Positions 22,300-34,410 of a stretch of 64,000 nucleotides of DNA are shown one piece after another. The notes beneath the pieces are model-generated. The model did no database searches. It worked only from the letters and a program-made list of their open reading frames with translations, and had not been told where the DNA came from. Made by a program: the position numbers and the translations under genes. Every line of letters starts with the position of its first letter. The first letter of the stretch is position 1. The DNA is taken from assembly GCA_024516035.1 (NCBI GenBank), contig CM044961.1, positions 14,941,970-15,005,969 of the forward strand. Direction: 5' to 3'. This DNA comes from Bactericera cockerelli (lineage: Eukaryota > Arthropoda > Insecta > Hemiptera > Triozidae).

Positions 22300-22560
22300 T
22301 GTTTCACGGACTTTAATATTTCGTAGCCATGAAACTGGAGCTACTGTAGACGCTTGTGGTCTGTGTTATAGCCTACCCGTACCCGTCCCGTAGTATGCCT
22401 TATCTCTGATGGGCGAGAAGTGACACAATACTTCCCATTATGGTGCTGGGTTAACACGAGCGCACCGGAAGGTATCCCTTACAAACAACACCAATTTTGA
22501 ATAGAATTTTTGTCGGCGCGAGGGTTCGAACCCTACAAAAACCGAAACGAAATTCATTTA
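22300..22560 (-). mobile_element. SINE family C, minus strand
   Basis: Contains GAGCTACTGTAGACGCTTGT, GATGGGCGAGAAGTGACAC and GCACCGGAAGGTATCCCTTA. The region 22512-22540 reads as a minus-strand B box (GGGTTCGAACCC). It matches 36908-37170 throughout, and the split copy at 5484-5850. Confidence 0.7.
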
Positions 22561-23135
22561 AAAAAATTTAAACTTTTAGTAGGCACCTACTACCCACCTC
22601 AAGCTTCTGAACTGTCAGTTCTACCTGACTGAAAGAGTAAGTAGATCTTCGGGGATCTCGAAACAGCAGCTAAAATATACTTTTCACTCATCCGTTTTCA
22701 CTGATAACGTGGTAGGTTAGCAATTAAAAGTAAATCAACCTTACCTACAGTACCTACTAGCCTTTTTAACTATAAATCCATGCAAAATTTCAGAGATCAT
22801 TATGAAAATTAACAAGAACACTTCAACGTGAATGGTTCACATTGAATATTTCCGACTTTCCATTTTCGATATATTCTGAGTTTTCTCTAGTAAAACCACA
22901 TACTCGTACCTATGTACATTATCTCCAAATATTCTCAACGGATTTTCTTCAAATTTAGTTTTAATTTTTCTTCAATATTTTATTGCATTTTTTTGTATAG
23001 GTGCAACGAAAATTTCTGTAGAAGACTTCATTTTTGCATTTTCTACAAACATGATTATACCATTATGACAAACAATATCAGACCCTGTATATTTTACACG
23101 TAGAGGAAATCCCTGTGACCATAATTCATATCCTT
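22561..23135. other. No gene recognised
   Basis: AT-rich DNA, with ACCCTGTAT at about 23082-23091 related to the TACAGGGTG motif seen elsewhere. Nothing else can be supported. Confidence 0.45.
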
Positions 23136-26100
23136 CTCTCTTTCTCTCTCTCTCTCACTCTCTCTCTTCTTATCTCTCTACTCTTCTCTTCCCTCTCTTC
23201 TCCTCTTTTATGAGTTTTCCTTCTTTCTCTTTTTATCTTCTCCTTCTTCTCTCTTTATCCTCCATTTTCTTCTTCTTGTCTCTTCATATTATATCTCAAT
23301 ATTATTTTTCTCTCTCTCTCTCACTCCAGACCTGTCTAACTTCTTCTCTCTCCGTTTATCCTCATTCTCTTCCATACTCTTTTCCTTTGTTGTAATATCT
23401 ATTCCCATCATATTTCTCAGTCTTCTCTCTCTCTCTCTCTCTTTTCCTTCCTTTTCCTCCAGAAATTCTCCGAAAACCTCTCTTTCAGTTTTTTTTAGTA
23501 TTATGAGTAATAGCTCATATTATTTATTTTCTTATTTACGGCGGTATTATTATCTTCCCAGCGAGAGTTTAGAATATTATATGGAAATAAATTTCCAGGT
23601 TCCTCCAGTTTATTTTTTTTCTTGCCTCCCATTCGGAAAATTCAGTTCTCTTTTTTCTCCAGTCTGATGGAGTAAAATTATGAAGTCGGTTTTTATTACA
23701 GGGTGAGGTGGTCTAGTTAGTTTTTATAACTTTACTTATCAAGGTTGAAGAAGTTAGCAAATGGTGCTATGTTATTAATTAGCCACTATAAAATATATTT
23801 TTTACGTCTCTTTGACATCTGGGTCATTTTATGTAGATTTATATTTTACCATGTTATCCTAATTTCCATTTTTTTTTTTATTTTTTTTTTTTTAATTAAA
23901 CCCCAATCATGCATATTGTTTGGTTATTGGAAATTATACCCGTCCAAAATTCATAGACCTTTGTTGAAGATGGTTTGCTACAAAACCTGAGCGCGTGGAT
24001 GAAGGTTTAGAGTTACGAATAGGTTAAACTTGATATTTAGTGGTTTTCCCCGCAACTGGAGGATGAAGAGGTCCGGTCTGCGAAGAGAGTCGATAGACCA
24101 TCAGTTGTTAAAACCTATTTTAAGCAAAAAAAAAAACCCCTTGAGTTGTTCCAGTTTATTTTCATCGCCTACCTCGGAGACTTGGAGGTTTAAGCGACTT
24201 TTCCAAGCAGGGATTTTCCATCGCTCAGAGCCCATAATAAACCATGGTGATGGTGACTTGGGACAGTGTTGTCAACTTCCATTTTAGTTTTGAAAGGGAT
24301 TTCCCTGGGTCTCGCAAGACAAGCAACTCACAACTTGTCTTGATAATTCCTCGAGAAATGGCTACGAGGGAAATGATTACTTTTGCGAGGAGAAAATAAA
24401 ATACCCTTGCTTTTGTGTGTATTGGAAAGGAGTTTAGTTTCAATACCGCCTGCCTGTTTTCTTCCTGTTATTCAAGAAAATGTTAAAAGGTGGTTCTATT
24501 CATTTCGTGTCGTTTATTCAGTGGAGATGGAGGAGTCAGAGAAGTGATGGAGGTGTATCGGGAGATGTTCTCTCTCCTATTTCCTAATGGAGGAGTTTGG
24601 CAAACGGACTCCTTAGGTAAAGTAAAAATATCAAGCGAAACGGTCGTATCAGACATGTTAGTTTTTAAAATTCAGAGAAAGGACCATCAAAAAAGTTATC
24701 ACACTTGTTTGAATCGCGGTGTTGTATCACAAGAACTCAAACTGGCCTTTACCTAATATTTTATTTCATTGGTACTTGAAACTGGAACCAACCGACCTCC
24801 AGGCTAGGAATCTGCCGACTAATTGATAGGGGAGAGGGGGTAGTAAGGGGTAGAGGGTAAATGATAGAAGAGCTTGAGATGAAAATTGACACCAAAAAAT
24901 TGACCCTAATACGACCTACGGTTAAAGAGCTATAGCGAATTCGTGCTTCAAGGAATTTGTAATGCTTTTTACATTTACTGCTACTGACTTCGGTTGAGAA
25001 ATATTTTAAAAAGAGAAGACTGAAGTTGGAAGAAAGAGGAGAGTGAGACTTGTGCTGTTCTGTGTCGGGCCATGTAATATGACACCACTCCCTGTCTCCG
25101 GATGTTCACTGAATGAATGAGCACAAGACATGTGCGAATATTACACTTCATTTTTATATCGCACCCTCCTCTCACTCCCTACTTTTTACTCTCTCCCCAA
25201 TATATCCTTTCCTCCATCTACTTTCTCATCCATCTTTTCTCTCTCTCCAATATCTTCTCACTCTCCATCTTCTGTCTCCTCTCTCTACTCCTTTTACTCT
25301 CTCTCTCCCACAGTATCTTTTCCTCACTTCCTCCTTTGTCTCTCACTATCTCACTCATTCGTTCTTACTCTTTAAACTCCTATTGACAATCCCAGCAACA
25401 CTCCCTCCCCCTCGTTCTCTCTTCTCCTCATCCCTCTCACTCTCTCTCTCTATTTCCCCTCTACCCTCTCACTCTCTCTCTATTCCCTATCCCCTCTATT
25501 TCCCCTCTACTCTCACTCTCTATCCCTCTCTCCCTCTTCTCTCTCTCTCTCTCATTCCCTCTTTTTTTCTTTCTCTCCATCTCTTTCTCCATTTCTTTCT
25601 ATTCCACTCTCACTCTACTTTCTAAAACTCCCTTTCCCCCACTACCATCCTCCCATGATATCAATATTCCACTGTCTTTCCTACTCTTCATCACTCTTAG
25701 CTCTTATTGACAAGCTATGCAGAGATTGCAGAGGTGACAAAACCAAAATCACATCCAAGAACTTATCCTTTCCTCCTTCCTCTCCTCCTTCTATTTATTT
25801 TTCCTCTGTTTACAGCTATTCTCTTCCCTCTATCATTTCCGCAGTTCTTAAATTTGTTTGCTTTTACTGAGTTTTTCTGCCATTTTCTTCTTTACGCCAC
25901 GCTATGATTTTTATTTCGCATTTTGAGGAAATAATTTTCAAAATACCTTACAACAATAATTTTACTGATTTCTCAATATTGAGTAGAGTGTATTTTAGTG
26001 AGCAGGGTTGGTGCAATTTCTGTCATTCTAAGATTGTTATCAGGATGAGATATGTAAAAAAGCCGTACGATAAATAAAAAAACCTAACGTACCACCTGGT

Positions 26101-27486
26101 TACAAAGCCTCTACCATATCAATTGATCTACCAAATATACTACTCCATGTTTATTAATACTCTTTTTCCCAATTGAGAAATTTCTATCAGGACCCAATTT
26201 CTTCTCCTCTGTTAAATAATTACCTTATATTATTTTGTCATTATTTAACTTGTTTCATTAATTTTTTACGTCATCACTTTTATTTACTCCCTCTTTTTGG
26301 CCTTCTTTGATGTAAAATAATAATAACTCTTTTCCTTAAAATTCTCTCTCTCTTTCTCCCTTTTTTTCTCTCCTCTCTCTCTTCTTTATTTCTCTGTCTC
26401 TCCTTCTCTCGTATATCCTTTCCCTCAGTTTCTTTCTCTCAGCCCTTCCTGCTCAATTTCATACCTCCTCTCTTCCATCTCCTCTTTCCCCTTTATTTTT
26501 CTCCCTCATTCTTCCGCTCTGTTCCCCAGTAATTTTAAGTCAAGCGAGAAATTTATTAAATTCTCCCTCCTTTTTCTTCACTCCCTCTAGTCTCCTCCCT
26601 CCTCTTCCTCTCTCCTCCTCTTTACAATCTCTGTCGTACACCTTGTCCTTCTTTTAATCCTTTCCTTACTTCTTCCACTTCTTACATGCCTTTTCTTTCA
26701 TCTTCTTTCACTTCCAATGCTCTTTATTTCAGTCGTATTTTTTCTCCTTTTTTTTCTTCCTCCCCCGTTTCTTTACTCTTCTCTCTCTCTCTCCCTCTCC
26801 TGGTCTTACTTCTCCCTTCCCTGTATTCTCCTATCCTAACCTTTTTCTCCTCTTGTCTGTTCTTACTCCTCTTCATCTTCTCCTATTCTTACTCCTCTCT
26901 CCCCTTCTCACTTCTTACATTCATATTCTTCCAGTGACTTCTCTTTCTTACTTCATATATTCTTCTTACAACTCGTATTACCTTTCTTACTCTCCTATCC
27001 CCTTTTCCTCCCTCACTCCTTTCTCCTCCTCCTCACCTCATATCTCCTCCCCATCCTCTTCCTCCTAATACAGCCGGAGGCTCCCTCCCTCTCTACCCCT
27101 TCACCAGTCTCCAGTAACTACGAGGTTTTCATCACCTCTATTTTCCTCACTAAGCCACGATGTTCTTGGTGCGTCTGCTTAGCAGGCGAACAGATCTTGC
27201 ATTCGGTGGTTTTTTAAGAAATTGAGATGCATATATTTTTGCTACAAAAGACTTACATACTCGAGCGCATGAAATTTACACAAGCTACTACAAAGGACAC
27301 AACAAAAGTCTGAAATGTTCAGGGGCCCTTGTCAATTATTAGCCTCCTTGTAAAGGCAGTTGTAGAAGAACTGAGTCATTCCTCCACTGGCTGGCTACCA
27401 TCGTTCACGATGACGCCACCCTATGATGATGATGATTCTAAAAAGTCTCTTCATTGTCAGGAGGTCATTTGGATTTGATATGGTGG

Positions 27487-27560
27487 AAACCCGCAATCAA
27501 GCTATTTAGTGTTAAGATTCACCTCACTCAGCCTGGGTTCAGCTAGGAACAGTCAGCATC
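27487..27560 (-). repeat. Fragment of SINE family D
   Basis: CACCTCACTCAGCCTGGGTT followed by a degraded GGAACAGTCAGCATCG matches the middle of the family-D SINE. No head or tail is preserved. Confidence 0.4.
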
Positions 27561-28189
27561 GCTAGGACTCTAATTTCCAGTGAAGCATACGTAACAGAGA
27601 ATTTCACAGGTTACTCAACGAGACGCGATGTTTGGACATTACAATTTCAGTGATCTTACCAAGAAAAGTAATTCAAGTGATACACTCGACAAGCCAGGAA
27701 CGCTAACAATTCATCTGTTTCGCAGTGGCGTGGCGTGGTCAAAGGTTTAGTGTAAGACCTAGAATAAGTGTTAGGATTAGAATAAGAAGATATTTACATT
27801 ATTGAGCTACCAAAAGTAAGTAAGTAGATCGAAGGAAATAAACATGCATATGCAATTATGCATAACATGCATTTCCCGACACAATGACCATACTTCATAG
27901 GTGTGTCCCTTAGTGTGGGATGACGACAGCCAAAAGAAACTATCATAAGTTCAGTTAAAAATATTATGAATTATGTAAACTGTCATTGTTATATACAATT
28001 ATACATATATGTGAACCGTTCACTTGTCATATATTTAAAAAAATAAAATAAACTTACCTTCACTTAAAATCAAGTTCAATTTTGGCCTGGGCTTTTGAAG
28101 TTTAAAAATATTTATCATCTTATCGTAAAATCCCTTTTCTTCACTCATTTTTCAAAGAAGAGCTTTCTCAATACTCAGCATGCCCAGTA

Positions 28190-28446
28190 CATTCTCAAAC
28201 ATGGCGACGCGCCGTTCACCTTCGACAGCTAACGAGCGGCATCCCTTCGGTTCATAATATCGCGCTCCCGCTTTCTTTGATACTTTATTATTTTTCCTAC
28301 CCGAGGAGGCGTCTCATTGGATCCTCCTCGAATAGGATATTATTGCATGCCCCGGGCCAACTTACAGGAAGCGCTCATCTGAGAGAAATGTCACACGTTG
28401 GTATGAAAACAAACATCTCCAGGAGAAGTAAGCTTGGAAATTAAGG
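28190..28446 (+). promoter_or_regulatory. CpG-richer patch with YY1-like motif, possible promoter or first exon
   Basis: Within AT-rich DNA, the segment 28195-28290 is unusually rich in CpG (GGCGACGCGCCGTTC, ACGAGCGGC, ATCGCGCTCCCGC). It carries AAACATGGCGAC, close to the AAnATGGCGGC motif found near transcription starts of many animal genes. A good splice-donor consensus AAG|GTGAGC lies at 28443-28450. No frame with a recognisable protein is present. A noncoding 5' exon is an inference only. Confidence 0.2.
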
Positions 28447-28532
28447 TGAGCGTGTTTATTTTTAGGTGGAGTTATTTCTTGCTACTCCTCCATGGCGATG
28501 ATGAAATTCTTGATATTTCTTCAGAAATAATA

Positions 28533-28612
28533 ATAATAAGAATAATAATGTTTTTCTTTGTGTTATTATGTCACAATTGTAGTGGGTGGCGCAGAATCAT
28601 AGGACTTTAGCC
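28533..28612 (-). mobile_element. 3' tail of SINE family H, minus strand
   Basis: AATAATAATG then TTTGTGTTATTATGTCACAA and GCAGAATCATAGGACTTTA reproduce, in inverse, the last ~90 bp of the element at 21699-22000 including the (ATT)n tail. The head is missing. Confidence 0.6.
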
Positions 28613-28924
28613 ACGTGCAAAAAAGGTATTGGCAACAAAGTGTTGTGTTTCAGATACTATAAATTAACAAAATAATATATTGGTAAATACTATCTCTGTC
28701 ACCATCACCAATAGCTGTACAATACAGTCATATTGGTGACAGATATCTGGTGATATCCTTTTTTCTCGGAATTTCAGTAAAACTTCAGTAGAATGGTTTC
28801 ATGAAAAAATCAAGTGAGGCTGAAACCCCTTTGCCCTTCTTGCTATAGACACATTTTTTGAGCGCTTTCAAAAAATATTCTGTAAAACATTTTCCACAGC
28901 TTTCCTGTTTCCGGAGTATTTTCC

Positions 28925-29520
28925 GGACACCCTCTGTCCCTCTCACTCCTGTCCCTCACCCTCTGTCCCTCTCACTCCTGTCCCTCTCACCCTCTGTCCC
29001 TCTCACTCCTGTTCCTCACCCTCTGTCCCTCTCACTCCTGTCCCTCTCACCCTCTGTCCCTCTCACTCCTGTTCCTCACCCTCTGTCCCTCTCACTCCTG
29101 TCCCTCTCACCCTCTGTCCCTCTCACTTCTGTTCCTCACCCTCTGTCCCTCTCACTCCTGTCCCTCTCACCCTCTGTCCCTCTCACTCCTGTCCCTCTCA
29201 CCCTCTGTCCCTCTCACTCCTGTCCCTCTCACCCTCTGTCCCTCTCACTCCTGTCCCTCGACCTCTGTCCCTCTCACTCCTGTCCCTCTCACCCCTGTCC
29301 CTCTCACTCCTGTCCCTCTCACCCTCTGTCCCTCTCACTCCTGTCCCTCGACCTCTGTCCCTCTCACTCCTGTCCCTCTCACCTCTGTCCCTCTCACTCC
29401 TGTCCCTCTCACCCCTGTCCCTCTCACTCCTGCCCCTCTCACTCCTGTCCTCTCACTCCTGTCCCTCTCACTCCTGTCCCTCTCACCCGTGTCCCACACC
29501 CTCTGTCCCTCTCACTCTTT
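28925..29520 (+). repeat. CT-rich minisatellite with 60-bp higher-order repeat
   Basis: The array is built from related 14-16 bp units (CCCTCTCACTCCTGT; CCCTCTCACCCTCTGT). From about 28921 to 29160 four such units form a 60-bp higher-order repeat, with consecutive 60-base blocks nearly identical. The order becomes irregular after that. The 224-codon frame with repeated SLSLLSLSPSVPLT is a product of the array and not a gene. Confidence 0.9.
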
Positions 29521-30365
29521 TCTCGCGAGTAATACCTTTTACAAATTATTTCTCTCCCTCTTTTGCTCATTTTCTCTATCTCTTCTCACTCTATCCTCCT
29601 CCTTGTCTCTCACAAAATCTCTTTCTCTCCCCTCTCTCCACCTTCTTCCCGACTACTTGCCCCCCTCTCTCCTCCTACTCTGATGTACTCATCCTCTCTA
29701 TTCGCTTTCAACCACCTCCCTGACCTCATAATCTCCCACTCATTGACTCTTTCTCCTCTCCATATTTCTTCTACTTTTCCTTTAATATCTTCCATATTGT
29801 TCCCATTTCTCTCTCATCATTCCATTTCTCCACACTAAAGTAAAAGTTTCTCCTCACTCACATCATTCCCCAATTGTTCTTCCCCTCTTCTCTCCTAATC
29901 TCTCTTTCTATCTCTTCTTCTCATCCGTTTCTTTTCCCTGACACCTGTTCTCTGCTATTCGTCTTCAATAAATCAATTCCTTTCTCCCTCTTCACCTCAT
30001 TCTTATTTCTCCCATCCCTCACTATCCCCCTTTTTCTCTCTCACCCCCTAATCCTTCTTTCTCCCATCCCTTTCTCTCTCCCTCTTTTTTTTCTCTCTCT
30101 TTCATCTTTGAACTTTGGTCCATTACTTTGAAATCATTATCAGATAGAACCTTTTACATTCCGCTTAACAAGTCCTTTTCATCATAATGAGCTCTTCACT
30201 TTGCACTTTCTCATAATATGTATGTGGGAACATGAAACATTTATCAATGAAGGAGAAAGGAAAAACGTTTCCTCGTTTTCGCTTACATTGTGAGCACCTT
30301 TTGACCTTACAAAGGACTCCATTAACTTTTTGGAAACAAAATGAAAGCTGATTAGAGTTTTGCTT

Positions 30366-30593
30366 AACTGAAAGTAAATGAAATTTGAGTATGGGTTGAA
30401 TAAAAGTAAATGCAATTGAATCTGGGTGAAAAATGTAAATGAAATTGGAGTCTAGCTTGAATAAAAGTAAATGCAAGTTGAGTCTAGATTAATAAGTGAT
30501 GAGTCAGTTTGTGGCTTGAATAAAATTAAATAAAGTGACAGTTGTAGTCATAAAGATTTGATCTGATAAAAGTAAATGAAGTTGATTCAGTTC
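30366..30593 (+). repeat. Degenerate ~31-bp minisatellite
   Basis: About seven diverged units share a core AATAAAAGTAAATG followed by an ATTGAGTCTAG-like half. Occurrences of GTAAATG are spaced close to 31 bp apart in the first four units. Unit identity is modest, so the array is old. Confidence 0.65.
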
Positions 30594-31960
30594 TTTTCTT
30601 GACTAAGAGCTTTTATACACAACCAGTTTGTCACTCTTCTGAAGAAAAAGTTTAATGACTCTTTAGTTGCTTCATGTCTATTGAAATGGGATGCCACAGA
30701 CGATAATCAAACACCTCGCCGAGCTGTGAAGAACCCGCTATACAAAGGAAGAGACATAACTTACTTAGAAACCAATTTCAAATAAGTTACTAACAGGTTT
30801 CAACATAGTTGTGAACTGGTTCGTGTAGACGCTGAAAGTAAATAAAAATTAGAGTTTGTCTTCACAAAAGTAAATAGAATTTACATACATATCCGAGTCC
30901 ACTGTCAATAGACGGTTCGGTGTGTGGGGCCTTGTCACCCTAGATATCTTCCAACTTTTCTTTCTGGTTGAACATTTTCCACCATATTAATAAGTATCTA
31001 CCTACATCATCTATGATCATTAGTTTATATACCTCATCCGGGTTTTTCTTTTGGTCTTTTTACTTTTATTTGCAAATGATACATTCTCTGTTGTCTTAGC
31101 ATCATTTTTCTCATATTAATGAGACCACAATCGAAAAAAAGCTTATTCACACCAAATCATTAATGCAATTTTGATAATTTTGTATATTATTATAATGGAA
31201 AATTATACTAAAAATAATGTACCTATTGTTATGCATTAGCTAATAACCACGAATGGATAATAGCCAAAATTACCATAATCCAGCCATATCGTTTATTTTC
31301 AGTCAATAATATATTTAATGGGCTGTTTTGCGCGGTCTCGTCCTTTTTTTATACATAGATTCTCTCTGCATCAGCATAAAAAAGTATTGCTAAATTTTTC
31401 AAACAAATTGTATTATTAAATTTGTAATAATATGGCCATCATCACCAGAATAAACTAAACAGTATCATCCTCATCATCTCTAAATTTTATTACTCTGTAA
31501 TATAACTTTTTAGATACTTTCAGCATAAGATAATGCCTACCCATAAAAAATATGTAAACGACAGCAGTTAAGTTGATCTACACTTGCAGCTTTACATTAC
31601 AAAGTATGTAACTCGTACATCATTTTTTATTATTACTAAAATTTTGTATTCATATTTATTGCCATGACAATAATGGTTCCATACATTCAAGCTGGATATG
31701 TAAAAGGTTGACTTGTCTACAGGGTTGACGTTTACAAGGAATCTTAAAAAAAAAACTACGCATAAAAAAGCAGGGTACCTAGTAATTTTGTACATAAGTA
31801 GAAAATTATATGTATCATACACATAAATAGAAAATTATATGTAACCATTAAATATTTATAAACTAAAATAATATAATGTGTTATTCCAACAATTTTAAAT
31901 TCAAATTTATAATGACGGATGACGGCATTTAGTACGAGAGAGATTATAATCTCAAAAGAT
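30594..31960. other. No gene; one dispersed palindromic motif
   Basis: At 30700-30757 the sequence TCAAACACCTCGCCGAG...TGTGAAGAAC matches 49970-50025, where the core is a perfect palindrome. The remainder is AT-rich with no supported feature. Confidence 0.45.
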
Positions 31961-31965
31961 AAATC

Positions 31966-32960
31966 TCTCTCTCTCTCTCTCCCTCTCTCTCTCCTCCATT
32001 ACATTGAACCGAAAACTAAAATGTTTATAATGATGAGTGCTCTCAACAAAAATTCAGTGTGAGAGAGAAATGAGAAAAAAGATAGGAATAGATAGCACAA
32101 GAGAGAGAGAGAGGGAGGGAGATAAGAGAGAGAGAGAGAGAGAGTAACAAATATACACAATTACACGTCATGTACACATAACGAGGTAGACCAACAGAAA
32201 ATATCCGCTAATGCGAGAGGAATAATGTATTTTAATAATCAGAGAGAGAGAGGGAGAAGAGATTTTGAGAGAAAAAGAGAGATAGGGGAAGCAGGATGGG
32301 TGTAAAATGGGAGATAAAGGGACAAAGAGATGGAGAGGGACAGAAAATGTTGACGCTAATGCAAAATGAGAAGATAGATGACACGCAAGAAGAAGAAAAA
32401 GATACATGAAAAAGAGAATAGATAAAAGAACAAATTTAAAAGAAGAAAAAGGAGAAAAGTTAAAAGGGGGATGAGAAAAAGTAAAGGAACAGAAAACGAA
32501 AAAAAAAGTAAAGAGAATGAAACAGATGCATTAATGTAACAAATTGGGAAAACAATGTTGAAAAAAGAAAAGAAAAAGATAAAGTAGAAAAAAGGAGAGA
32601 GAGAATACAATGGAAGATAAGAAGATTTATAAAAGAATTGTTGACGAAGAAGAGAAAATAAAGAAAAATAAGACACAGATGGAAGTCACAAGAGAAAGCA
32701 TTAGAGAGAATACATAGTCACTAATGTGATAAAAAAGGAGGTCTATGTTAAAATGGGAGGGGACGGAATAGAAGCAGAAGAAGACAGGAGAAAGCTTAGT
32801 GGGAGGAGGAGGAGGAGGAGAATGAAGAGAAGGTGGAGGAGGAGGAGGTTGAAGAGGAAGTGGAGATGAGGAAGAGTTGAAAATGAAGAGGGATTAGCGA
32901 GCGACAAGAATGTAGACACTAATGCGAAAAATGTCAGACGGAATAAAAATGTCGACTCTT
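31966..32960 (+). repeat. CT run followed by long purine-rich tract
   Basis: A (CT)n run (31966-31993) is followed from about 32050 by GA-rich sequence, including (GA)n at 32101-32146 and GGAGGA repeats at 32805-32850. The minus-strand frames here are Ser/Phe/Leu-rich shadows. It marks the strand switch from pyrimidine to purine skew. Confidence 0.75.
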
Positions 32961-33870
32961 GAAACCCCTCTCTGAAACCACTTTGTTGTGGTTCAACAAA
33001 CAGGGTTTGGGCGGGAGATTATTTTAAATGTACTATAATACTCGTATATCATACAAATGTAATATACTTTGGGTTTATAATAATTTTAATACAATATTTT
33101 AATAGGTAAAATAGGTTGTAGGTTCGTTTAAAGCTGGGCTTTTTAAAATAATTACAAAAAGATTAAGACTTCTTACGAATTTAAATCATGCAAGAACGGG
33201 TGATTTCTGTACTGCAGACCTCAAACAAAGTGATTAGTTAAAGTACATATGATTTCTATTTGGTGAAGCAAAAGGCTCTACACAATATTTGGGGTAGCGC
33301 ATTACTAAGAACCTCTTTCACTTTTAGAATTTATTTAAAATTATTGTTTATACCTACTCTAGTAATACCATCACTGGTCGTTACTCAAAGAAGTAAATAC
33401 TCATTTGTTCTCAAGACCTTTGAGTGGGCCCCGAACATCAAAGTTTCGAATTATTATACATCCATCCAAGTTCATAATTCTACAAAATAATATCAAAGCT
33501 TCTCCTCAGTCATAACGCCCCAATGTATTGAGACCATTGACTTTGTTATCTATAGTCTCGTAAGATACACCTATGTCCTATACCTAGGTGTATGGCTGGA
33601 GGTATGTTTATGGCTACAGAGACAGTATTGTTCAGGAAATAGTTAATGAATTTGAGATCAGATACTTTAATTTCAGAGGTGAAATTCATATGGCTTAGAT
33701 TTATTTGAAATTGAATAGCACTGTTGTGTTTCCCATTGTACTTCGACAGCCAGAGTTTAGGATTTCAATGCTGTCAGGAAATCTCTGTGTTATCGAGCTT
33801 GGGAATGTCTTTGTTTAAGAGCTCAGATTGGCCTCCTCCATTTCGGTCAGAAACACTTTTGTATATTATA
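32961..33870. other. No gene recognised
   Basis: AT-rich DNA. A short hairpin ATACACCTA...TAGGTGTAT occurs near 33567-33594. No coding or mobile-element feature is supported. Confidence 0.45.
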
Positions 33871-34410
33871 CAGGGTGTCCTTAAAGTTCAACCCACCCCC
33901 CGTATTTCAAGAACGGCTGAAATTATAGAAAAACGCAGAAAACCATAATAAAATTCTTAATTTTTTGGAGGTATAAATATCAGCAAATGGACCAACTTTA
34001 AAATCTTAAATGGAATGGCATGTCTTGTGACATATTGTTTTAAAGGCCTCATTAAGAGAAGTTCATTGCAACACAACTGCAAGGAGTTCACATAAACAAA
34101 ATTTATCCTTCTGAAACTTACGGTTAACGAGTTATAGGTCAATCGTTAACAGTAAAATAAACTTCTATTAATGAGGCATTTAAAACAATATGTCACAAGA
34201 CATACCATTTCAATTAAGATTTTAAAGTTGGTCCGTGCCCAGACTGACTGGGGCAGTGTAAGCAATATTTTTTTTCCGAAACTTATACCCCCAAAAATCA
34301 AGAAATAAGGGTTTTTGCGTTTTTCTATATTTTCAGTCTGAGTTTCGTCAAAATAGCAGCACAAAATGAAAAATGTTTTTTGTAAAAAAATTCTAAATTG
34401 TAACTCACAA
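33871..34410. repeat. Inverted-repeat element with TACAGGGTG end, diverged
   Basis: It begins TACAGGGTGTCC. Two sets of inverted arms are visible: CTGAAATTATAGAAAAACGC (33919-33938) against the mirror near 34318-34338, and about 66-bp arms at 33985-34055 and 34165-34238 (AACTTTAAAATCTTAA against its mirror). The family is shared with 9538-10150. No coding capacity. The right end is unclear because the next hairpin starts at 34411. Confidence 0.6.

Larger units (their letters stand above)
23136..30120 (+). repeat. Polypyrimidine-rich domain on the + strand
   Basis: CT-rich tracts dominate the + strand at about 23136-23490, 25160-25640, 26340-27080 and 29540-30115, plus the minisatellite at 28925-29520. 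They are separated by ordinary AT-rich DNA (23491-25150, 25650-26330, 27085-28900). The many Ser/Leu/Pro-rich frames are by-products of this composition. No gene is recognised in the intervening DNA apart from the candidates listed. Confidence 0.75.

Noticed and set aside
28858..29532. 224-codon + frame rich in SLSLLSLSPSVPLT
   Set aside because: Produced entirely by the CT-rich minisatellite; no start context or domain.
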